Shown in pieces: positions 24,645 through 36,904 of a stretch of 64,000 nt of DNA. How positions within the stretch are numbered: position 1 is the stretch's first letter; every line of letters starts with the position of its first letter. The notes under the pieces are model-generated. The model had not been told where the DNA came from. It searched no databases and saw only the letters and a program-made list of their open reading frames with translations. The position numbers and the translations under genes are program-made. The stretch comes from Lunularia cruciata (Eukaryota > Streptophyta > Marchantiopsida > Lunulariales > Lunulariaceae), in contig OX419761.1 in NCBI GenBank assembly GCA_948567375.1, forward strand, positions 23,226,243 through 23,290,242. Direction: 5' to 3'.

Positions 24645-27600
24645 TGTGATAGCCCAATGTTGCCATACTAACAGTAAAATGGTAATACATGTAGTTTCTT
24701 CTAGGATACTGGTTGGAAATGTCAAGAAGTGAAGAGAAATGTCACTTGTGGTAGGTTTTTAATATCTCCTATTTAACCTCTTGGGTGGAACTACTCCCCG
24801 AAGAATGCATTGTCACTACTTGTGTTGCACTATGGAAAAAAAATCACTTTTACTAAAAATATATTCCAAATTATTTTGAAGGTGATGGCTCTTTTCACGC
24901 CAAAGGCTTCACTTGACTACCACTCCAAAGGCTGCATACTACCCTTCTCAGAATATGCAACTCCAAAGGAGCCTTGTATTGATTTTTTGACTTGCTTTTT
25001 ATTTCCATGGTACTTTCAATGCTCCAAATTACCCTTCAATACATTGCCTTGCTCCTTTGAAACCCCAAGGATCAAGCACCCCAAAAAAGTGCAAATTTCT
25101 CTCTACACTCAAGTGCATGGGTTTCTATTTTGAGGTTCTTTGCCACTACTCAATAAAGGTATTTAATCAATACTCAATGTGCAGATAAATAACAATGGAA
25201 AGTTGGAAGGTCCCTTTGCTAATTTCTTTGATTACCAAAGAGTGAATTCAAATCACATTGGGCCAAAGCACTATATACATTTTCCTACTTCTCATTGAAG
25301 AAATCCAACAATTAATTAGACTGTTGGAAATCTCTATTTACATCTACATTTTCTACCACTAATCCTATCCAATTATCTTATTTTATTTAATGCGGTTAAA
25401 TTAACCTTCTTCCATGTGTCAAGGAAGGTGTCAGATCTTCCTTTGTAAAAATTTCACCTTTGGATTTTGACTCCCAAGGTGTAAAACCATTAGCTAGACA
25501 AATTAGCTAAGGTGAAAATTGGCATGGTGATATCTTTTGAGATGTTATACATAATGGTGTAAATTGGGTGGATAGAGGAATCACCAAAATAGGACTTCCA
25601 CTAGTAGTGTAGAGGTCAAAAACAAGCTGAAAATTTTAGAGCCAATTTAGGAGACCTAAAAAAAAGAATTAGGACTTAAAATGGCCTAACCTCACCCTAC
25701 TCCCCTACAATTTTTCTTGTTGAAATCTTTCCAATGGTACCACCTCCATTTTTTTCTGAGCTTTCTATAGAATGATTCCTAAAATATTCCAGTTGGTCAA
25801 ACTTGTTTGACCAAACAAATGGAACTAGGGCTGACATGTCACTCAAAAGTGTGTGGTGTAGTTCACTCAAAAGGGATCCTCTCCACTATATACTAAAGTA
25901 GGAGTGCTCCTTTGGGGCATTGCAATATTAGCAATTTCAATCTTATGTTCTTTTCTCTTTGGACTATTACAAAAGGCCTTTGGCTACCAAAAATTCCTAC
26001 CCTCACAAAGGTATCTCTACCTCAAAGGTCTTCCTTGTTGTCTTTGTCTTTCACACCATAGGTGCTTTACACTTAGAATATTGTCATCTCTCTACAACTT
26101 TAACTACAATTGGCCTACCACCCAAAGATCTTTGGTTACTCTACTACAAAGAAATACCTTCACCTCTGCAGATCCAAATCAAAATATCTATCTTCCCCTT
26201 ATCATTTAAAATTGGAGTTGTGAATTTGTGGGTTTTTTGAACTTCAAGTTGCTCACTTGAGTAGACCTTTGCCTCCAAAGTCTGAATCTCTAGCTTCAGC
26301 TTATGGAGTTTGGTGTGGTGCAAGCTTACTTATACCACCTTCTTTTCAAGGCCCATCAGTTGTTCTTTCATCTCCTCCATCAGTTGGAGTATCTTTTTCC
26401 TCTCCTCTTCTAAGCCTATGTGAATTGCTTGTGTTTTGGCCATTTGGAGGCAATTTTCTTCCTTCTCCTTCTTCAACTCCACTGACATTATTTCCAATTG
26501 GATAGCCACTTTTCCATAGTACTTGTTAAATTTTACATCTATAATCACCAAGAAAATCTTAGCTTTCTCCAACTCTACTTTGATACTATGTAATTCCTCA
26601 TCCTTTGCACTCAATTGCTCCTTGAATTTATTTCTTACCTTTGGCTTTGAGCCAAAGTGCTCTCAATTCTCCCTACAACTTCTAAATTTTTTCCTCATGC
26701 TTGGTGACTATTTTGTAATAGCAAGGTGTTTTGTCTCTTTGCCTCAAAATTCTCATATACAAGCTCATTTGGCTTCTTTACTTCCTCCTTGTACATGTTG
26801 CATGCCTTCTATATCTACTCCTTTGCCTTGGCCTGCTCTACCCTTATTGAATAGGAGTTCTTGTGCAGCCTTTGTACAAGTAAACTATAGTTGGTGAAGT
26901 TTGGGTAAGAATCTTGATAAATTGGCAATATTTGCATCATCAACTCCAAGACCAGCCCCACCTAATATATATATCACAAACTTTAATCCTTATGTTATTG
27001 GGGATGAGCACTCTTACAGTTAGAAGAAGGTACCTTCACTACTATTGGTTCTGCTCTCAAATGCTCTTCCCCTTTGCCTTTGATGTCAACCCTATCTTCT
27101 TCCCGTCCTTAGGATTGATGTGGCTCTTTGTCTTTGTTCTCCTTACCTTCCTTGGCCTTAATCTCACATTTGGCCTGATGTTGTCCTTTGGCCTCAAGTG
27201 TTGGATCTTTGCCTTTGCCTAGTCCTTATCATTGCTCTTTGTACCCAAAGGTACCACTTCTTGATCATGGGTATTTTCTTGATTGACTTCTTCTTCAAGG
27301 TGTGGATCTTCTTGATCCTCTTCTCCTTTGACCAACTTCTTCTCCTTTCAAATCTGCTCTTCTTCTAGTGGGGCAGATTGGGCATCTTCACATTGCTCAT
27401 CATCTTACTCCTCTTCTAAAGATGACCCCACAAGTGTAAGAGAGTCTCACTTTCCTATTCTTCTTCACTTGCAAGGTCTTTGGCTTTGTCTTCCAAAGAC
27501 TCATTGACCACCAAGGATTCTTCCTCACCTTCTTTGCCATCACCTTTGACCTAGCAATTGTCACTCTCCTCTACATCTTTTTGAAGCAAAAGTGTTCTTT

Positions 27601-28900
27601 GCTTCCTCAATAGGGACAATTTACCTATGTGTGTGTATTCTTCATCAACCGCCGTATATTTTGGTACATAATCCTCTCCTCCGGGTGCAATGCAAAATAT
27701 CCCTTTGGATTGAAGTGGCTTGAGAACTTCTTCTTCTCTTCCTTGATAAGAAGGTTTGTTCACATATAGAAATGTAACACAAATGGGAACAGTGTCATCC
27801 CACTGTCCTTGTTCTTATCTCTGCACATGATCCATATCAGGTTGTAGAACATGTGCATCCAATTCACCAATTGCCCTTGGTACATCAACTCAAAGAAGAT
27901 TGCTTGGTTTTTTTTAAGGTAGGTAGTTTTCTTTGGCTTAAATAACTTCATGACTGCCTCAAAAATAGCCCTTCAAGTGGGATCTTTATAACTTGCTACC
28001 CTCCACCCATTAATTGCCTTTGGTTTGTCAAAGTAGGCCTTCATGACATTTCCCAAGCCCTTTTCTGGTAGATACCATTGGATCTATATGGTCATCGCTC
28101 TTGGTGGAGAATTCTCTAGGCGATTGACATCTCTCTAGTGCTCCTCAGTCCAAGAAAACAGATTTCCTTTTAAATCACCAATACCATGGTCCCTTGTCTT
28201 TATAATTTCTTGAATCATCCTCGGATAACTCAATTCTTAGTTCCATAGCAAGGAGCCCAATTTCTTGCTATAGATGACCTCTAGTCTACAGTGCAAGGCA
28301 CACTTATTCACTACTAATGTTCTAAGGATTATCTCAAGCATGTGCCTACATTGCCTTGGTGTGCTCACTATTATACCTCCACTCACTATGTTATCTCTCT
28401 TTTGTGGCCAAAGTCAAAGGGGAGTTTCTACTGCAAATGCTCTTGAAAACTTGACACCAAGAGGGAAGAAACTATTGATTGCTCTAGACTCATAACTCAC
28501 TTTGATCTATAGAAAGTAAAGGATTGCTAACTTTGTCCTTGACTTTATAGCTTTGGCTTGTTTGTTACTTGCATTTAGTGAATGACTTGTTGTTGTGAAT
28601 TCTCAATCTGCACATGCAAATACTTTGGTTCTGAATGGTAGTTACTTTTATGAGTTCAAACCATTGTACTTCAAACCATTCAAACCATTGTACTTCCTTT
28701 AGGGCCAAAGGTCCGAAGGTTTGCGGCAGTGAAGGTTTTGGTTGTGCACTCCCTCAGCATGGACCTTTCTCCAACTTACCTTCTTTGGGTTCATTTCTCC
28801 TATGTGAACTTCTTCCTTTGTACTCATTCTTCTTAATGGTGAAGTTGCATTTCACTCCCAAAGTGAGTGGTATAAAACTACTCTCTAGCCTTGACAAGCA
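24645..28900 (-). mobile_element. Family X repeat, copy B (decayed, inverted relative to A)
   Basis: Minus-strand relative of copy A. Matching blocks: VVNKCALHC near 28300; GWRVASYKDP near 27990 and FKPKKTTYL, then QGQLVNWMHMFY near 27950-27850; coiled coil with KDEELHSIKVELEKAKI at 26614-26330; and a shared non-coding tail (AAGATCTGACACCTTCCTTG on the minus strand, near 25430). Its left end starts TGTGATAGCCC at 24645 and aligns with the left end of copy C at 39344, so this is probably a true element end. A solo LTR of family Y interrupts it at 25480-25971. It is broken in several places. The right end is not defined. Confidence 0.65.
25480..25971 (+). mobile_element. Solo LTR of family Y inside X copy B
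   Basis: The segment starts TGTAAAACCATTAGCTAG and ends ACTATTACA. Flanking five-base words are CAAGG before and AAAGG after, consistent with a worn target-site duplication. Comparison with copy A shows that the flanking X sequence is continuous once Y is removed. A second copy lies at 46580-47175 in the other orientation. Only an LTR-like unit is seen, no internal part. Old, judged by the divergence of the two copies. Confidence 0.75.
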
Positions 28901-28949
28901 TATAACTTTGCATACACTTAATAAAAGAATATAAAACTCACCAAAAAAA

Positions 28950-31790
28950 AATTGTGAAATGCTGCCTCAACTCAAGATCAATTTCACAATGGTTTCACAA
29001 TTTAACCTTAATGGTGATTTTACTCTTTTTTTCATAGGGCTTCGCAAGCAAGAAGGCTCTACTCTTGTATCCCGCTGGTTATTTTCCATTTGCCAATTCA
29101 TTTAGTAAAGACTTTTGTTTCTTGCAGATCCGGTAGTCAATAGCAGAATGCCCTTGTGATTGATTCGTCTGATAGTGATCTCTTTTCCAGCGCTTATCCT
29201 TCTCCGGGGGAGATGAATTTTCCAGATCGACGTTTGTTCTTGTGCTCGTGTTAGAACTAAGGACTCAAAATCCAACTTCCGGGTGCAGTTGAACTGTCAG
29301 GGCACAACATGGCCCTAGTGAACCAACCAAGGGTATTTTTGGAATTAGAAGTTGATCAAGGGTACTCTGTAATTTCACAACTTGCGTCGAATAAAAATGG
29401 AACCACGTTCGGATAAAACTGTTAATTGGATTCCTTCTTGAGTATATATTGATATTGACTTTTTTTACCAATCCCAGTGCATAAGTTTTAAGCTAGAAAG
29501 TCCTAGTATAGAAATTTTAGTGGCAGAAAGGAAAGGAAGTGCACCTATAGATACTTCTAATTATTTGATGATATATACTAATCTAGAAAATATATGAACC
29601 CACATGCATGATGAAGTAATTTAAACGTTGGTATATTAATATAGTCTGTCTATCTGTATATTTATTTTTTCCTATTACTACTTTGATAAGTAAACATCTA
29701 AATTTTTTTATTCAATAACTTTTATCACGAGGTATTAGTGGATCCGTTGAATATAAGAATCGCATAAGTGGAAAAACATTAATGTACAGCATAAACAGAG
29801 GTCAGACTATTTTATACCAATATTCCATTGTAAACCAACGTGCTAAAACATCGTTGTCTAAATATATCGTAGCTCACTACTCCCATGATTACCATATATT
29901 GTAAACTAACATAATTCCAACCTAATCTAGGTTCGCTGAGTATGTATAAGTGTTAACTGTTAACCTGCCTTAAGCCCTCAACAGTTATCTGGCTAGTTGA
30001 AGTTATTAGCCTCAAGTAACCTTAATCAGACTGAAAGTATATATTGCACAAAGCCATCGACAAAAATTTAAGATAAATATTCTTTCAAACGGACAATAAG
30101 CAAGGTCCTTGACTATCTCTTGTTAGCCAACAGTTGTGTAGACCTCTCCTAGTTCAGTCCACCCTAAGTAAATTAAATCTGTCTTTAAAGTTCTACAATA
30201 TCAATTTCCAGTATGTTTCTATTTATAAATTTTTTCTTTTTAAAAAAATTTCAATTTCAATTTCAGTTTCAATTTCAATTAAATTTTAATTTAAAATTTC
30301 GATCTAGGATGCACAATAGATTAAGTGAAGTTCAGTCAGGCTTGAAAGAAGCCCATCAATAATTAAATAATAATAGTTCTTAAATTGAAAAATAAACTGA
30401 AATTTTATTTACATCCACTTCCAAAAACAGAATCTCAACTCAATGATAAAATATATGCAAAAATCCTTGTAAACATCCAATTTCATTAAAAGAACGTCAG
30501 AGTTTTAAATAACAGTTTAATGCACGCCTGTGATAATTCCGGGAAGCAGTACATACATCTAACTAACTGCAGCCGCTAATGCTCTTACATATCATTATGC
30601 TTTCCGCAATCTTCTCCCAAAACCAATTGATTTAAATGGACGAAAAGCCAATTCAAATATCCAATATAATATAATAATTAAAAACTAAAAACTATTTTAA
30701 GTAATTAGATGTTTATATATAATCAGAATTTATCTTCAAATAATTTCTCTAAAATAATTTTAAATCACATATATTCAAATAATGAATATTTTTCACAAAC
30801 TTTGATATCATACTGAATTCATGCATGCCTCTATTAGGATAAGCAGTTCTTTTACGTTTCATTGAAATTGATATAAGGCACTAAGAGATCAATGCAAGAC
30901 TGTAATAAGACTGTAAGTCGTTTATTACCAAATTTTGTATGCTATTTTTATTAGAATAAAAAGATTATTAAGTCCTATGACTTATCATCAGAGATTTAGA
31001 CTATAGTATTTTAGACATTCACAATTTATAAAGTGTTATAACTGCACCTCTTAATTTGAACGTGTAATGTGTAATAAGTGATCCATGAAAAGGGTTCATA
31101 CTATTTTTCTTTTAGAAGAAAGCAAGGAATCCACATCAAAAGACACTTGAGAAATAAACCTCAACGGTTTATAAAATCTAAAAGGTATTTTATACGATTT
31201 TGTATTATTTTGCATGGAAGGGTTTACATAATATAGGGAAGAAGATATACGATAGCATAGTTGGTATTGCCGATAGTCACCCTATATACTTTAATATAGT
31301 ACACCACTGATTAGACGTTTTAGTATATGATCAGGAACAATATTGTCTACTTTCCGCTTCCCGCTTCGATTCTGATTCGAAGCGTATGACTTATGAATAT
31401 TCGAATGTTTAATAGCTGGTTGAATCCTTCAATAAAGTCCAACAGTAGAGTTATCCAAATTATGAGGCCTATGTAAGGAACATATTTGCAGGATTTAAAG
31501 TAAGAAACATATTTTCAGGAGCCTTTGTCTGTGGTCAACTGCATGACGACCTAATCAATGAAGTTCGAAACCTGCACCAACAAGTAGATATAAGATGCGT
31601 AGTCAAAGAATCCCAATAACCAACCGTTCACCCTGCTAGCTGTGGAAAGAACGAAGTTGAACTGCAAGTCTAATGAGAATCTGATCATAGCATCTGATAT
31701 AAATCCAAATGGACAATACAAATTGATTCAAGTTCAATCTTAGACAACAAACTCACAAGTGTAGATTTCTATTTCACACCTGCTCGTGTC
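28950..31790. other. AT-rich intergenic DNA, no gene seen
   Basis: No coding potential recognised. A run of TTTCAATTTCAATT phrases lies near 30240-30290. The first 400 bases are less AT-rich and might belong to X copy B or to an older element. Confidence 0.5.
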
Positions 31791-31797
31791 ACCTGTC

Positions 31798-32340
31798 TTA
31801 GAAGGTGAATCTAGCCGACAACATCTTGAAAACGGTCTGAATTCTGGACATGGTTGTTAGAGGTTTATGAGTAGCAATGATGTCAACAATTCGCTCACTT
31901 GGCCCATATAGATAGATCATATCCGGCATTGTAACAAGCATGGAGGTCCGATCTTCTGCATTCAAACTTTCCTGTCTCAGATTTTCCGCCGCGAGAAGAA
32001 ACTCCGCCAGTAGATGACCGTGATTCACCAGATTCTGTACGAAGTTCTTTTCCCAGTCTTCCACCCACTCGAGATCGATGTATGTTCTCTCCCGGAGTTG
32101 CTGTCGGTGGGTTACGTACTCAACGATCAAACTCAACACTCTGTAAGTGAAGTGGAGAGGAAAGGCCACTGTAGTCCCCCCATCTCTTATCTGAGGCTTC
32201 AGAGAGTGAAGCTCAGTGGCCACCTTCAGGGGTATTGGCATCCGAATATGGTCTAAAGTCCTAACCCACACTCGTTCAGCATCGAGATCGTCCAGAATCA
32301 TGAGGTCCTCCCAACTGTAAAGTATAGAATCGTTGGCCAT
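31798..32340 (-). CDS. Divergent SKP1-like protein
   Basis: 180 residues, one coding exon. The middle and C-terminal parts follow the SKP1 plan: the BTB/POZ segment VATELHSLKPQI...TTVAFPLHFTYRVLSLIVEYV, where SKP1 has its VPLPNVTSKIL..VIEYC segment, then WEKNFV, LLAEFLLAAENL (SKP1: LFDLILAANYL), a DRTSMLVTMPDMI helix (SKP1: DLTCQTVADMI), and SERIVDIIATHKP (SKP1: PEEIRKTF). SKP1 proteins link CUL1 to F-box proteins in SCF ubiquitin ligases. The usual acidic tail with the WAFE box is missing, so F-box binding is doubtful. The ATG at 32340 follows an in-frame TGA 36 bases upstream; a TTGCAG acceptor near 32400 suggests a 5' UTR intron. Standing alone among repeats, it may be a young or relaxed copy. 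The family call is by eye only. Confidence 0.7.
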   Translation of the reverse strand: MANDSILYSWEDLMILDDLDAERVWVRTLDHIRMPIPLKVATELHSLKPQIRDGGTTVAFPLHFTYRVLSLIVEYVTHRQQLRERTYIDLEWVEDWEKNFVQNLVNHGHLLAEFLLAAENLRQESLNAEDRTSMLVTMPDMIYLYGPSERIVDIIATHKPLTTMSRIQTVFKMLSARFTF

Positions 32341-32344
32341 CACG

Positions 32345-34740
32345 GTCCCTGAGTCCCTGTCAGTCTTATTTCGAAATCACGGCTGTAAGTAATTAAATGC
32401 CTGCAAGTAAAACATAGTCTATCATTGGTTGTCAAAATGGTAATAGCTGATCATGAAGACAAATGAAACATCAATTACGAACTAATCGACGATTCTTTGC
32501 ATACATGGACTGAATCGTTGTGAAAAGTAGTTCCTTTAGAAGAATTGAATCAATCCATAGGATAGGTTTATCTCTATGACATTCAATCTAAAACTTCTTT
32601 GAATACTTTCAAAGCTTATTAAGTCCGACATATATATCCTACTGGTTTTTCAACTAGAAAGCAGGTGTCTCCGGCAATATTCTTCCAATTTTTGATTCAG
32701 AAGTATACTCCGGCTCTCCTGGTTATTCTAATATTGGTGCTAGACTATTACGTATAGGGAAAGTGAATTCTTGATCAGGATCACAACTCTCCCTGACATG
32801 TCCTTAAAACTTTTTTATCTAGAACACTGGAATAACGTAATTATGGAGTATCAGGAATTGCATTTGATTAATGGAATGAACTTTTACACAAGCTTAACAT
32901 TGAGATTAACCTTATCCATACCTCAAGCTTGCAAAGCAGATATAGGCTTAATGTGTATCTCAACCGAATCGAGCTTCCACTAAATCAGACTTCCCTGTTA
33001 GCCTGAAGATCTTGCACCTCCAGGACACGTCATTGTTAGTTTCATTAAGACCGTAACAGTGCCATCGACTGAAGTCTTTCATGATCACAAGAATCTGAAA
33101 TTTCCAGTTGGAGAAAAAACTGTCACTGTGATTAGTAACTTTAGCTGAAACAAGCAATTGAAGAGCATCTGATCGATTAATATCATAGCTAAGTCAATTT
33201 GATCAATCACCTAGGTATCACCTTCCATTTTCAGAAGTTTCAAGCGGATTCTTCGAGCTCGTCTGAAATGTTCATATATTGACGTATTAGAGAAGGATCG
33301 GCCCCCATATCCAATATTGGAGAGGAACTATATAACTATGGCTAAGGCGGCGGCGCTCACTCGACTAGAAGACGCATGCACATCCAAATACGTTGAATAT
33401 ATAGGATCAATTCACAGGAAAACATGCATTCTCCTGGAAACAAAATGGTAAGCCTATGCAGGATTTTGTCGTGGTAGAACGTTAACTCGATCAATTGCAC
33501 ATGTAAATATGTTCACGTTTGCAAATGGAGAACTCGATTTGCAAACATGAGAAAGTAAATAGATCCCACGGAGACAACTAGAAACTAGTGACTGGATCCT
33601 CACGTGAGCGTCCGACTATGGGAGTATTGTGAACGTCCAGGGGAAACGACCAAAAAAATTGAGGAGTACTCGCCAAGCTTCTCTTGCAAAGCAAAAGGAG
33701 GGCGACACTTCCAGACCAGAGTTCCTCAAATTTACGACGTGCAGGACTCGAAGCAAATTGCACGACCCGTAGACCCGATCATATCTATATGAACAAAATT
33801 ACAGTGAAGATCACGCGGGGAGATCCGGATCCTCTAGTACTCCGTCCAGCTTCTCGGGTTATATACCTAGTAAGTGATCTTCCTGACGACGAAGCTAGCT
33901 CTAGCTGTGCAGTTAGGAACTGTCTCTCTTTTCCTGTAAAGATTGTCCGATATCTGTAAAATCTTGGGCTCCCTTCCTGAAGCGAGATGGCTAGAGTCAC
34001 AGAAGGCTTATTTTGACTTCCATGTGTACATCACCTCAACCATTGCCAATTGAATAAAGAACCTTAGGCGCTAAAATTCTGGAGTTTCTGCATATAGCTG
34101 GAAAAATATCATCTGCCCTCTTGCAGAGGTTGTATATGTGAATAACCTAATTCAAAGCTTCAAGGCTCTATCGCGGAAGGAATCTTCTGAATGATTGAGG
34201 TACTAGTGCAAGTTAAACGTTAGCCAATTGCAGCCACCACGGCCAGCTTTCTTTAAATGCTGTTTGTTTGCATGCTTGGGGACCAAATCTGTGCGGAAAG
34301 CTTGGACCGAATTATAAATGTTCACCTTCGATGAGCGGCGGTCCCGTTGACTCAGTTCAAAAGAGATGAAATGAGTCAACTAGAACCGTCATTAGTATTC
34401 TCAATAAGAACACTAACTAAATATCGCAGGAAGAGGATCGAGAATATCTGTCTCCGTGAAACCTGCCATCTACCTGAAGATTGGATGTAGTCTTTGAATG
34501 TCAGAATACCTTATATTTCTAGTAGCTAATTTCACTAGCGTTCAGAAATATTGGTACTGTAGATGTACAACAGGTGCATATTTCTACTTAAAATAATCAG
34601 ATTCAACACTCTTACCTTTCACCGCCATATGGAGGAGACGAACTCTATTACAAACCAGTACCAATGCTTCAAATTGTTCTTCAAACTTCCACGATCATTG
34701 AGATGAACTTGAGCTTCCAAAAGGATTCTCTCCGGCACTT
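32345..34740. other. Upstream region of the SKP1-like gene, no other gene recognised
   Basis: The first 80 bases are probably its 5' leader and intron. The stretch 33580-34000 is GC-richer and has overlapping frames on both strands, none recognisable. A short ATATATAGG-like TATA stretch lies near 33400. Confidence 0.4.
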
Positions 34741-34744
34741 TTGT

Positions 34745-35529
34745 CTACTTCCCCTCTTGTTTCAGTTTTAAATATTCAAGTAGTTGTAATCTGGCGATCT
34801 TGTATATATAATCAGAGTCTTCAGACCTGGAAGATCTGTATATTGCTCCAAGCACATGCCTCTGGAGCAATGTAAGGATCTTTGTTGAAATAAGAAGTCG
34901 CCTGCAAGCGAACATACTGCAGTTCTGCACAAGTAGGTGAGAAACCGACTTGTTCGAGAGGATCAGTTTCATCGTGTCCTCCTTTGTATCCGATCTTCTA
35001 ATAAAAACGATGTGCAAAATCTCACAGAAAGATCTAGATCTTTTAGGATTATGCACTGGTGTACTGAAGTAGACCCCCACTTCATAATTCAGAGGGTTTG
35101 GAAGCTCTATCCAGCAGTATATTTTAGGTACTAGCTGCACCTTGAGTATGCCTTTGCAGCTTAGCAATCTGATCTAATTGCAACAGTGGATCATGATTAG
35201 AATTCATCATGAGCTTCCTAGATCTATTTGCTTCTGAGATTATTCCGGTAAGACAGTCCGATATACAGTGGTCAGTGGCCTTCGAACAAAGGACTTGATC
35301 TAATTTCTTGTTTAACCTAGGCATGCCTATGAAACTGGCTGGATCCCGGCGTTGCTGGAAGTACGAATTTTAAGGTTAGGCGCTCATTTCCAACGCTTTC
35401 TGTTGAATTGAGCTTCATGTAAAGCCGTAATGACCAAGTGCGTGTGGCAGGAAGCAACATATCTCCTGGTCCACGTATCTGATGTCTTTGCTCACTCCTG
35501 AAAGCTGTGATACCTAGCTGGGACTTCAA
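34745..35529 (-). other. Possible minus-strand gene or gene remnant of unknown function
   Basis: Three minus-strand frames lie end to end: 35529-35317, 35324-35124 and 35167-34745 (140 codons in the last). They are less AT-rich than the flanks, and a CAAG/GTGCAG donor-like site lies at the second overlap, so they might be exons of one gene. No domain is recognisable. They could equally be an untranslated region or a dead gene. Confidence 0.25.
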
Positions 35530-36700
35530 AGGGTAGAAGTGGAATATTGGAGTGATTTACTTGTAACAGTTCCTAGAGAGTGGCGGAATAGTTGAAATTT
35601 CCTGGTCCTGAATTTCCAGACCCAGTGTTTAGGCTTGATCTTCGTGTTAGCGCTGTTTTAGTCCAGCATGCTATCTTTAGACTCCGTTTGAATCTTTACC
35701 TCACCTGGAATAAATATCGGGGTCCGTTTATGTCACTCCTTCTATAGATTTGTATACACTCATTCATGATATTCATCTTGTTGGTGTTGGAATATCAGGC
35801 TCGATTGTCCAACTTATTCTTATGATTCGGCAAGTAGGTGTTGCAAGATACCAGGCTCACAGATTTAGAGAGTTCTGGATTCTAGCTACTAAGGGAGTTA
35901 TGAATCAAAGAAACATTTTCCAACTTGAGATCTTAGCTGATATCCAACAGACATTGTTATAATGAATTTCACGAGACCATGAAATGAAAGCTCATCGTCG
36001 CCAATCATAAAACAATTAGTGAAACAGAAAAATCTTACTTCTCGCTGGTCCTTATCTAAAGAACCAGGTGCCCCTTAAGAGAATGAAATAAAGGTTCATA
36101 GATACGAAGTAGTTTCACCTGCAACGCGGTGTTTGTTTCCTGCTCCGTTGGTTTTTAGTCTTCTATGCATCCAAGAACTTGCACCTCCATCACTTTTGCA
36201 CTGCCTCTAGATCTCCTCTCCGAACTCTAGATTTCCATCGAGGAGTATATATATTCATTTTGGAGCTCCTCTTTGGCCTGGTCCAAATCTTGATATGTGG
36301 AGGACTTCTGAGTACAGACTTCCCAGCAACTTCAATCAAATGCTTTAGAGGAAAGCTGAAGTGGACAACACCCTACTTCAGCATCAAACCTCTGCGACCC
36401 TCGATCGACAACACCAAAATCCCCAATTAATGAAACAGTTCATCTCAGACTCTGTCTCAAGTACATGCAGAGCAATAGATCGATGTTTTTTCGGTTTCAA
36501 AGCTATCTGCGCAGAAGTCGCAGAGCTGTGCCGAAAGTGAAGTCCCGGCTGCGCACTTTACTGCAAGGACTTCGATTGTTCGTAGGCTATGCTACTGAGA
36601 AGGGCCCACGAGTTTGAGAACACAAATCCCTATCACAGTAGAGAAAGGTTCACAACTGAAGATCTAGGTGATCCTCAAGTTAGGGGTCATGATCAGAGCA
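35530..36700. other. Intergenic DNA, no gene assigned
   Basis: Moderate base composition. A plus-strand frame at 36484-36618 reads as a short Arg-rich peptide but has no known relative. The stretch near 36600-36660 resembles DNA near 50740-50800. Confidence 0.35.
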
Positions 36701-36749
36701 CCCTGTGATACTAAACTGGTCATATGAATACATGTCATCGCTAAATTCG

Positions 36750-36804
36750 CATATATATATATATATATAGTGAGTAATAAGGATATTATGAGTAATAAGT
36801 AATA

Positions 36805-36861
<57 letters not shown>

Positions 36862-36902
36862 GTAATAAGGATATATATATATATATATCCTTATTACTCA
36901 CT
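36750..36902. repeat. TA microsatellite with a 46-bp perfect palindrome
   Basis: A long TA run (about 36808-36856) is flanked by AGTGAGTAATAAGGAT phrases. From 36857 to 36902 the sequence AGTGAGTAATAAGG, then an AT run, then CCTTATTACTCACT forms a perfect palindrome. The AGTGAGTAATAAGGATAT phrase also occurs near 36769 in direct orientation. Confidence 0.95.
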
Positions 36903-36904
36903 TA

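Noticed and set aside
26257-27222. Plus-strand frames in X copy B that look hydrophobic and membrane-like
   Set aside because: They lie opposite the minus-strand coding-like blocks shared by all X copies, so they are shadows.
36680-36901. 73-codon minus-strand frame of Tyr and Ile
   Set aside because: It is only the translation of the TA microsatellite.
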